From a bacterium (lineage in GTDB: Bacteria > AUK180): a stretch of DNA of 16,030 nt. The first letter of the stretch is position 1. Each line of letters starts with the position of its first letter. A model generated the notes under the pieces. The model ran no database searches. It was not told where the DNA came from and saw nothing but the letters and a program-made list of their open reading frames with translations. Of this stretch, positions 9,295 through 14,835 are shown in pieces. The DNA lies in assembly GCA_030622125.1 (NCBI GenBank), contig JAUXGM010000039.1, forward strand, positions 1-16,030, in the 5' to 3' direction. A program made the translations under genes and the position numbers.

Positions 9295-10384
9295 CATATA
9301 CTCCTTTGTTTTCTTTCAGGTATGTAAGTTTAATATTTAATGCATCTGCTATTTTTTCAACATCGGCATAATTATTCGTATAGTTAATGAGCACACTTTT
9401 TTCGTAATCCATTTTATCGGCATTCCTGATGGAAATCACATCATACCCAAGCCTTCTGACCTTCTTTGCGATCTTTTCGCCTAACCCGGGAACACCGTTG
9501 CCGTTTAATATTTCAACCAATAATTTTGTGCCTTTCTTCTTCTCTTTAAATAATGAATTGAAATCTTTCGATCTATCGGGGATCCAATAACTTCCCCTAT
9601 TGATGATCTCCGATCTACCGGGAAGTGTTCTCATTTTCATTTTATTCATATCTATCGTTCCTATTAATTTTTTCAAAAAATAGACCTCTTTAAATGTGAA
9701 ATTGGACTTTAAATTCGCTAAAATTAGGCTTACTACCTTTGAATTGTTTATAAAATCGTTCAACGATGCCTTGCTTAAAAGAGAATTAATAAAATCTTTC
9801 TGCCTCTCTATTCTACCTATATCCCCCCTGCCGTCACTCCTGTATCTTACAAATTCAAGGGCGCTTTTTCCGTCAAGATGATTTACATTTTTCTTGATAT
9901 CTATCAGCAACTTGCCGTTCTTATCAAGATAATACATATCTTTGGAAACATAAATATCAACGCCGCCGATCATATCAATTATTTTTGCAAAGGTATTGTA
10001 ATCCAATATGATATACCTTGTAACATCAATATTAAAATTGCCCTTTATAACTTGTTTTAATCTCTTATATCCAAGCTTTATTCCGCTTTTTACATAACCT
10101 CTTGAAAAAACGGTATTTATCTTTTTGAAATCCCCAAGATAGTTGATCCTTGTATCTCTCGGTATAGATAAAAGATGAACATGTCCTTTTTTGTCAATAT
10201 GCCCGATAATGATCGTATCCGCCCTTGATATATGTTCAACGGAATCAAGCCCTAAAATAAGAAAATTGAAGCTCCCTTTCTTTTTTATCATTTTTTCGAT
10301 CTCTGTTTTTGCAAGTAACTTATAGGTAATGAACCCGATTGCCAAAATAAGGATGAGCATTATTATTTTAGTATATTTTTTCAT
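9251..10384 (-). CDS. LytR-CpsA-Psr (LCP) family protein with LytR_C domain
   Basis: This 377-residue protein has one N-terminal membrane anchor (residues 6-24) and an outward-facing LCP domain. Family motifs are all present: FLILGLDS (41-48), SRADT (53-57), SIPRDT (73-78), GGVDIYV (140-146), LDGKSALEFVRYR (170-182) and GDIGRIERQ (187-195). The conserved Arg and Asp residues bind the pyrophosphate of the lipid-linked substrate. LCP enzymes transfer glycopolymers from undecaprenyl pyrophosphate carriers onto the cell wall or a similar acceptor. Residues 286-371 (LLVEILNGNGVPGLGEKIA) form the C-terminal LytR_C domain. The start overlaps the end of the yqeK-like gene by 17 bp, and its own end overlaps the next gene. 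LCP proteins are best known in Gram-positives, so the acceptor in this apparent diderm is open. Confidence 0.93.
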   Translation of the reverse strand: MKKYTKIIMLILILAIGFITYKLLAKTEIEKMIKKKGSFNFLILGLDSVEHISRADTIIIGHIDKKGHVHLLSIPRDTRINYLGDFKKINTVFSRGYVKSGIKLGYKRLKQVIKGNFNIDVTRYIILDYNTFAKIIDMIGGVDIYVSKDMYYLDKNGKLLIDIKKNVNHLDGKSALEFVRYRSDGRGDIGRIERQKDFINSLLSKASLNDFINNSKVVSLILANLKSNFTFKEVYFLKKLIGTIDMNKMKMRTLPGRSEIINRGSYWIPDRSKDFNSLFKEKKKGTKLLVEILNGNGVPGLGEKIAKKVRRLGYDVISIRNADKMDYEKSVLINYTNNYADVEKIADALNIKLTYLKENKGVYDVKIILGKDITDMD

Positions 10385-10898
10385 AATATTTCACCATTTC
10401 TATTGTATTCGGATGAATTGCCTGCTCGGTGGACTTAATATAATCTAATTTCATTTTAGAAGAGCATAGTAAACTTTCCGTTAATTTTTTTTCCAATAAA
10501 AGCCCCCGTATCTTTTTCGCTTTTGAAAATTTTCTATTGTATTCGGAAAAATCAATGACATATAAGAATTTCTCAAGTGTGGACATTTTAGCTTTTCCGG
10601 TAGGATGGAACAAAATTGCATTAAGTATGACCCGATCCTTGATCCCAAAGTCATGCTTGGCGATCTTATATGAGATTCGTGAATGTATTATGCCCGAATA
10701 GGGATATTTATTATATTCGGAATCGAATTTTTTTCCGGTATCATGAAGCAATATCGCTATTTTAAGATCATTGTAAAGATTGTCGGACAGATGATATATT
10801 TTTTTTACATCATCAAGTAGGTGCAACATACCTTCTATATGATGCCATCTTTTTTCCGTATAATAAGTTTTACTTTTATCTATAAAGTTTTTTTTCAT
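10368..10898 (-). CDS. yqeK: YqeK-like HD-domain nucleotide hydrolase
   Basis: This 176-residue protein has the HD-phosphohydrolase pattern: first metal-ligand His in RWHHIEG (18-24), the HD pair in ILLHDTGKKFD (49-59), GIIHSRISY with a further His, and FHPTGKAKMSTLEKFLYVID, which matches the YqeK signature HxTG..M..LEK....AD. The family hydrolyses symmetrical dinucleoside tetraphosphates (Ap4A) with bound metal; that activity is transferred by family, not shown here. The gene follows nadD with a 23-bp overlap, the usual nadD-yqeK pairing, which strengthens the call. No Shine-Dalgarno sequence precedes the ATG, so translation probably depends on coupling to nadD. The start cannot be much further in because the first family His is at about residue 19. 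Confidence 0.88.
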   Translation of the reverse strand: MKKNFIDKSKTYYTEKRWHHIEGMLHLLDDVKKIYHLSDNLYNDLKIAILLHDTGKKFDSEYNKYPYSGIIHSRISYKIAKHDFGIKDRVILNAILFHPTGKAKMSTLEKFLYVIDFSEYNRKFSKAKKIRGLLLEKKLTESLLCSSKMKLDYIKSTEQAIHPNTIEMVKYYEKIY

Positions 10899-11430
10899 TT
10901 ATATAATTTTCTACATTTTGCGGAACAAGACCGGGAATCGGAAGATTGGCTCTTACCCTTTCCTTTATCTCGGATGAGGATATGATCACCTCCGGAATAT
11001 CAACATATTCAAACGGCAGTGTTTCATAGAGTTCTTCTTCTTTTTTTATAACGAGTATCTTAATAATATCAAAGTATTCCGTCCATTTATACCAGGTTCT
11101 GAATATATTTGCCTGATCCGTCCCTATAAGCATATAAAGATCATCATACTTTTCCTTAAAATAACTTACCGTATCGATAAAATAGGAAACACCTGATCTT
11201 TTTAATTCAATATCCGATATCTCAAAGTTGTTGATATCTTTTAAGGCAAGCCTTAACATATTTAACCTATCTCTTGAAGTGATTTTCGGTTTTTTTTTGT
11301 GTGGTGGAATATCATTAAGAACAAAGAGGATCTTATCGAAATTATAGATTTCTCTAATCTTTACAGCGGTAATTATATGACCGTTATGGATCGGATTAAA
11401 TGTTCCGCCTAAAAGACATACTTTACTCAT
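10876..11430 (-). CDS. nadD: Nicotinate-nucleotide adenylyltransferase
   Basis: This 184-residue enzyme joins nicotinate mononucleotide and ATP to give deamido-NAD and pyrophosphate, the central adenylylation step of NAD synthesis in the cytoplasm. The nucleotidyltransferase signature GTFNPIHNGH is at residues 9-18, PPHKKKPKI at about 42-50 is the usual NadD loop, LIGTDQ holds the conserved G-x-D, and the C-terminal ISSSEIKERVR (150-160) matches the family ISSTxIRxR motif for ATP binding. Length is close to the family norm of about 190-215. The ATG overlaps the last codons of ompH by 8 bp (ATGAGTAA), so it is probably translated by coupling. nadD is normally essential, which makes the transposable element upstream of this operon notable. 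Confidence 0.95.
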   Translation of the reverse strand: MSKVCLLGGTFNPIHNGHIITAVKIREIYNFDKILFVLNDIPPHKKKPKITSRDRLNMLRLALKDINNFEISDIELKRSGVSYFIDTVSYFKEKYDDLYMLIGTDQANIFRTWYKWTEYFDIIKILVIKKEEELYETLPFEYVDIPEVIISSSEIKERVRANLPIPGLVPQNVENYINEKKLYR

Positions 11431-11986
11431 TATTATCTTCTTTTATTTTTTCCTCGGGGTGTAAACTGATATAATCACTGTTAAGTTTTTCTATGATGTA
11501 GATTGAAAGATCAACATCGGGAGTTGAAAAATAAACATCTTTCTTTTCCAGTATCAGGTTAAAACCATATTTCATCGCAATATCTTTTATCGCTCTGTAT
11601 ATATTTTTTAGGATTTCTTCATTAAGACTACTTTCTTTGATATCCAATTGTCCATCGATCTGTTCTTTTTTTATCTCATACTTTCTCTTTATTTTCAAGA
11701 TCGCTTCCCATCTTTCCCGTAATTCTTCCCTGTTCAATGACGGTTCATCAAGTTTTAATTGAAATATTGCATTATCAAGTGTCTCTTTTAAGGGAGCAAT
11801 TCGCTGATAATTTTCTTTCTTAATAAAGTCGAATTCATTCTGATAATTTTGTGCAAGTATATAGTTTGAAAGTACCTTTTGTATATCAATATAGCCTACC
11901 TTGACAAGTACCTCCGATTTTAGGGGTTGTCCATAACCAAGTACTAATGTAGCCAAAGCAATTACAAAAAAAAGTGTCCTTTTCAT
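11423..11986 (-). CDS. ompH: OmpH/Skp family periplasmic chaperone
   Basis: This 187-residue protein has a signal peptide (about 1-22, MKRTLFFVIALATLVLGYG) followed by the OmpH opening VKVGYIDIQKVLSNY (29-43), a long charged helical coiled-coil arm (about 45-120), and the closing part AIKDIAMKYGFNLILEKKDVYFSTPDVDLS (two stretches) typical of the family. Skp/OmpH trimers hold unfolded outer-membrane proteins in the periplasm on their way to the BAM machinery. The frame is open to an ATG at 11998, but the ATG at 11986 has GGAGG (11992-11996) five nt upstream and begins the signal peptide, so it is used. It is the first gene of the long minus-strand operon, and a transposable element ends four nt before its ribosome binding site. 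Confidence 0.88.
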   Translation of the reverse strand: MKRTLFFVIALATLVLGYGQPLKSEVLVKVGYIDIQKVLSNYILAQNYQNEFDFIKKENYQRIAPLKETLDNAIFQLKLDEPSLNREELRERWEAILKIKRKYEIKKEQIDGQLDIKESSLNEEILKNIYRAIKDIAMKYGFNLILEKKDVYFSTPDVDLSIYIIEKLNSDYISLHPEEKIKEDNNE

Positions 11987-12000
11987 AGTAACCTCCAATT

Positions 12001-12032
12001 ATGGGGACGGTGGTAGAAAAAGTAGAAAAATT
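12001..12032 (+). repeat. Left terminal inverted repeat of the RAYT element
   Basis: The 32 bases are the exact reverse complement of 12926-12957. They include two tandem copies of GTAGAAAAA (12013-12021 and 12022-12030). The last base is the first base of the transposase stop codon (as TCA on the plus strand, 12032-12034). The outer end lies 4 nt from the ompH ribosome binding site. Confidence 0.9.
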
Positions 12033-12883
12033 CAAAATTCATCTTTTAATATCTTCCCAATTGCGGATTTTTGATATCCAAAAAAACGAGCAATTTCGGA
12101 AAAATTATAACCGTATGCCACAAGTTCTTTAATAATTTTAATTCTATCTTCTTTTTTATTTCTATCCCATTTATATGCTAATATTTCTTTTATTTCAAAT
12201 CCAAACCTTTTTGCAATTGTTTGTGCATCAATTTTTATATTTCTTTTAGATAATCTCTTTTCAATAAACCTGCTTTTTTCTCTACCTTCATTTCGTTTCT
12301 CAAGTAAAAGATAATTTTCTTTACTTCCAATGCAATCTCTATAAACAGGATATTCAATATCTCCCGACTTCATAAATGCTACATATTTTTTCACTTCTAT
12401 GAATGCGGGTATTTTTTTTATGAGAATTAGATTCTCTTCTTTTTCTCCTTCATAAAATTTTGCACTGGAGTACTTATATTCACTCGGCATCTCTACAATA
12501 CCTGCTTTATCCGGGTTCAAATGAATATATTTTGCAAGATGCATTAAATAGATATCATCCAATACAATTTTTGATATGTATCTCCCTTGAAAAACATGAC
12601 CAACAAGGTTGTATTTATTATTAAAGTAAAGAGCATAATTTGTATTTAACCTTTTCATAAAAAGTTGAAGCGGATATTCATTTCTAAAAATATCAAAATG
12701 AACATGGTTTGTCATAAGACAATAAATATAAAGATCAATATCTGTTTCAGTTAATAACTTATTTAAAATTTGAAAATATTTTTCTCTATCTTCCGGTGAG
12801 AAGAAAATAGGGTTCTTCCTTTGCCCACGGCTAATCACATGATAGTGATAACCTTTTAAGTCTATTCTCGCTGGTCTTGCCAT
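12032..12883 (-). CDS. REP-associated tyrosine transposase (RAYT, Y1/HUH family)
   Basis: This 283-residue protein has the RAYT opening MARPARI...YHVISRG (1-20), the metal-binding HUH motif H60-V-H62 in MTNHVHF, and the probable nucleophilic Tyr119 in LAKYIHLNPDKAG, followed by EYKYSS (135-140). These are the hallmarks of single-strand transposases of the IS200/TnpA-REP superfamily. The C-terminal third (about 215-283) carries a helix-turn-helix-like region ending FSEIARFFGYQKSAIGKIL. All catalytic residues are present and the frame is intact. The family starts exactly at MARP, yet no Shine-Dalgarno sequence precedes this ATG; the promoter at 12889-12918 would start transcription at about the ATG, so a leaderless message is inferred. 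It is co-oriented with ompH and ends about 46 bp upstream of it. Confidence 0.93.
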   Translation of the reverse strand: MARPARIDLKGYHYHVISRGQRKNPIFFSPEDREKYFQILNKLLTETDIDLYIYCLMTNHVHFDIFRNEYPLQLFMKRLNTNYALYFNNKYNLVGHVFQGRYISKIVLDDIYLMHLAKYIHLNPDKAGIVEMPSEYKYSSAKFYEGEKEENLILIKKIPAFIEVKKYVAFMKSGDIEYPVYRDCIGSKENYLLLEKRNEGREKSRFIEKRLSKRNIKIDAQTIAKRFGFEIKEILAYKWDRNKKEDRIKIIKELVAYGYNFSEIARFFGYQKSAIGKILKDEF

Positions 12884-12888
12884 AATTT

Positions 12889-12918
12889 ATTATAACATAT
12901 TTTTTACAATTTTTACAA
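12889..12918 (-). promoter_or_regulatory. Predicted promoter of the RAYT gene
   Basis: On the minus strand TATAAT (12889-12894) is preceded after 18 nt by TTGTAA (12913-12918). The latter lies inside one of the 9-bp tandem repeats, so the repeat itself supplies the -35 element. The expected start of transcription falls at about 12882-12883, on the initiation codon. Confidence 0.5.
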
Positions 12919-12945
12919 TTTTTACAATTTTTCTACTTTTTCTAC
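12901..12945 (+). repeat. Five phased 9-bp units at the right end of the element
   Basis: Three copies of TTTTTACAA (12901-12927) are followed without a gap by two copies of TTTTTCTAC (12928-12945). The last two belong to the terminal inverted repeat; the first three are specific to the right end. They differ by a few bases at the same positions, suggesting expansion of one unit and divergence. Confidence 0.85.
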
Positions 12946-12957
12946 CACCGTCCCCAT
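12926..12957 (-). repeat. Right terminal inverted repeat of the RAYT element
   Basis: This is the exact reverse complement of 12001-12032, ending CCACCGTCCCCAT. The -35 box of the divergent EIIA operon starts ten bases beyond its outer end. Confidence 0.9.
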
Positions 12958-12966
12958 TTTTGCAAT

Positions 12967-12995
12967 TTGACAATAATGGAAATATTTCTTATAAT
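12967..12995 (+). promoter_or_regulatory. Consensus sigma-70 promoter of the EIIA/antiporter operon
   Basis: TTGACA (12967-12972) and TATAAT (12990-12995) are separated by exactly 17 nt: both hexamers match the consensus fully. The predicted start near 13002 leaves only about 13 nt before the ATG at 13016, just enough for the GGAG ribosome binding site at 13005-13008. Confidence 0.8.
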
Positions 12996-13015
12996 TTAGA
13001 AAATGGAGAAGAAAA

Positions 13016-13468
13016 ATGAAATTGATCGACATTTTAGAAGAAAATGATATTGCATTTAACAATGATCTTACAACAAAGGAAGATATACTTTTCTTTCTTG
13101 CAAAGCAATTGGAAAGTAATGAAAAGGAAATAAAAGGACTTTTTGGGGTTTTTAAAAAACGAGAGGCGGTAGCTTCAACAGGGATCGGTCATGGTATTGC
13201 AATTCCCCATGCAATATGTAAAGAATTTCCCGGAATAAAAGCAAAAATAATCATTTGTAGTAAGGGGATAAATTTTGAAGCCGTTGATTCAAAGCCCGTT
13301 TACATCTTTATTGGAATTGCCGCAAACATTGAAAGACAAAAATCCTATTTAAGCCTACTTACAAATACAGCAAGAATATTTTCAGGTAATGAACTTCTTT
13401 CTACCATCTTAAAAAAAGATAAGCCGAAAGAAATTATTAAAATTATAGAACAGCAAAGCAGATTATGA
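13016..13468 (+). CDS. PTS EIIA-2 domain protein, EIIA-Ntr (PtsN)-like
   Basis: This is a 150-residue stand-alone EIIA of the fructose/nitrogen type. The phosphorylation motif STGIGHGIAIPHA is at residues 54-66, with the phospho-accepting histidine at His65. The length is that of PtsN and no EIIB or EIIC is nearby, which argues for regulation rather than sugar uptake. Established work in enterobacteria shows EIIA-Ntr controlling potassium transport (TrkA, KdpD). Here the gene is first in an operon with a PII-like protein and two antiporter-fold proteins, so control of ion transport by phosphorylation state is inferred. It has GGAG 7 nt upstream of the ATG, and its last codons overlap the next gene (ATGA). 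Confidence 0.9.
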   Translation: MKLIDILEENDIAFNNDLTTKEDILFFLAKQLESNEKEIKGLFGVFKKREAVASTGIGHGIAIPHAICKEFPGIKAKIIICSKGINFEAVDSKPVYIFIGIAANIERQKSYLSLLTNTARIFSGNELLSTILKKDKPKEIIKIIEQQSRL

Positions 13469-13791
13469 TTGGAATTATTATTGTTTTAAAAAAAGAAGAA
13501 TTATTGGACGATATCCTTTCTGCTTTTGCAGAGCTGGAAATTTTTGATGTGAGTATTCTTGATGGAAATAATTTAGAAGGAATATTGGAGAAGGATCTAC
13601 CGCTTTTTGCCGGTTTGTTTGTATCAACAAATAGAAAGATGCTCTACAATAAATTTATTTTCGGCGTTTGTAGAGAAGAAGATGAATATAACGATCTTAT
13701 AAAACTTTTTAAAAAAAAGAAAATAGATTTTACAAAAAATAATACGGGGTTTATCACTACATTCAAATTAACCGACTTCATAGGAGAGTAA
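13465..13791 (+). CDS. Small PII-like (ferredoxin-fold) protein, putative regulator
   Basis: This 108-residue cytoplasmic protein begins MIGIIIVLKKEELLDDILSA, a beta strand followed by a helix. It continues with VSILDGNNLEGIL (29-41), LPLFAGLF (45-52), NKFIFGVCREED (62-73) and NNTGFITTFKLTDFIGE (92-108). The beta-alpha-beta plan and the phrases ILD-x-N and xNKxIF..., with a closing G-x-x-T-x-x-x-x-D-x-x-G, resemble small PII-like proteins that trimerise and sense nucleotides or ions; this assignment is by remembered pattern and is moderate. It overlaps the EIIA gene by 4 bp and is followed after 3 bp by the first antiporter-like gene, so it probably acts on the same transporter. The PII T-loop with its uridylylated Tyr is not recognisable. 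Confidence 0.6.
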   Translation: MIGIIIVLKKEELLDDILSAFAELEIFDVSILDGNNLEGILEKDLPLFAGLFVSTNRKMLYNKFIFGVCREEDEYNDLIKLFKKKKIDFTKNNTGFITTFKLTDFIGE

Positions 13792-13794
13792 TCC

Positions 13795-14835
13795 TTGATA
13801 GTTAAGTTTTCATTGCTGATATCATTTATCCTTTTTCTTGCATTTATTGATAGTCAGATCGGCTATTTAAAAATAAAAAACAGCGGCATATCCTATATTC
13901 TAAGAACTAAGATCCATTTTTTAATCATTGGTTTTCTTTTAAAGGGAGTAATTTTCAGAGAGGGACTCTATCCGTTTTTTACAGGTACCATTTATGTAAT
14001 TATCGGTTTTATGGGCTTTTTATTTGGATTTCAACTTCGGGAAAAATTTATTAAAAGGTTAAATTCCAAAAAAATGATCGAAATATTATTAAAGGGTTTT
14101 TTCTCTATAATACTTGTTTTCTTTATTGCCTATTTTCTATCTCAAAATATTTATATTGCCGCACTGATCACCATTTTTTCAACATCTATTTCTTACTTTT
14201 TCCTTTTCAAAAAAGACGACAATGCCGTTCCTGTTTATATTTTTAATCTATTGGTGATCTTTCTTTTTATATTTGTCGTTGAAAATCTTTATATTCCGAT
14301 TAAATTTGTTTTTTTAAAATTACTGCTATCATTTCTGTCTGCATACCTTATCTATTTAGCAATTGGGAAAAGAGAAAAGGTAGAAATATATATAATACTG
14401 ATCGGTTTTCTATTGTTGCTTTCCGGAATAGCAAAGGAATTATCCATTTCAAATCTAACATTTTCCTTTTTTGTAGGTTTTATTATTACAAATTTAAAGT
14501 TCCCATCAAAAGTTAAACTTGAAGAAACAATGCTAAAATTAGAAACCCCGCTCTTTTCATTTCTTCTTTTTATGATGGGCTTACTGATTACACGACCATC
14601 TACTTTTTACTTGATTGTGATCGGTATATTTGGGATAGCAGGACTTCTTATTCGTGGACTTCTCTATGGTAATTTTAAGTTTCAGATCCCAATCTCGCAG
14701 ATATCCATTCTATTTATCGTTGATTTTATCGGAATGTTCTCAGGGGAATTCATTACCTCCTTTATTATCATCTATCTTATCTCAAATCTACTTATTTTAG
14801 TAACAGGTAAAAAAAATGATTACAAGGTATCTTAG
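13795..14835 (+). CDS. Diverged CPA2-antiporter-like integral membrane protein
   Basis: This 346-residue protein consists of about ten or eleven hydrophobic helices. Family-like stretches are IGFMGFLFGFQLRE (70-82, compare the CPA2 'GL..LLFLVGLEL' helix) and LSISNLTFSFFVGFIITN (216-233) followed by LETPLFSFLLFMMGLLI (249-265), the usual late-core layout of KefB/NhaS4-type carriers. The helix that should hold the ion-binding Asp (about 145-162, VPVYIFNLLVIFLFIFVV) has no acidic residue, so transport activity is doubtful. The start is TTG at 13795, 8 nt after GGAG at 13783-13786; the next in-frame ATG (residue 73) is inside a helix. The gene ends 20 bp inside the following antiporter gene. It may be a regulatory or assembly partner of that transporter; this is inference. 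Confidence 0.7.
   Translation: MIVKFSLLISFILFLAFIDSQIGYLKIKNSGISYILRTKIHFLIIGFLLKGVIFREGLYPFFTGTIYVIIGFMGFLFGFQLREKFIKRLNSKKMIEILLKGFFSIILVFFIAYFLSQNIYIAALITIFSTSISYFFLFKKDDNAVPVYIFNLLVIFLFIFVVENLYIPIKFVFLKLLLSFLSAYLIYLAIGKREKVEIYIILIGFLLLLSGIAKELSISNLTFSFFVGFIITNLKFPSKVKLEETMLKLETPLFSFLLFMMGLLITRPSTFYLIVIGIFGIAGLLIRGLLYGNFKFQIPISQISILFIVDFIGMFSGEFITSFIIIYLISNLLILVTGKKNDYKVS

Larger units (their letters stand above)
12001..12957 (-). mobile_element. Complete RAYT/Y1-transposase element with 32-bp inverted ends
   Basis: This 957-bp unit is bounded by perfect 32-bp inverted repeats (12001-12032 and 12926-12957) and contains one intact transposase gene that fills almost all of the interior. The terminal sequence begins ATGGGGACGGTGGTAG and contains the GTAG tetranucleotide associated with REP sequences that RAYT enzymes recognise. 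No target-site duplication is visible, as expected for single-strand HUH transposition. The perfect ends and intact frame suggest a recent or still functional insertion. Confidence 0.85.

Noticed and set aside
11987-12031. A dedicated ompH promoter within the left end (CATAAT near 11999)
   Set aside because: No matching -35 box at proper spacing, and transcription would start on the ribosome binding site.
12901-12945. Tandem 9-bp repeats as a CRISPR array
   Set aside because: Units are contiguous with no spacers and belong to the element end.
11997-12963. Target-site duplication flanking the RAYT element
   Set aside because: The flanks (CCAATT on the left, TTTGCAATTT on the right) share only short A/T runs; no duplication of fixed length can be defended, and the family is not expected to make one.
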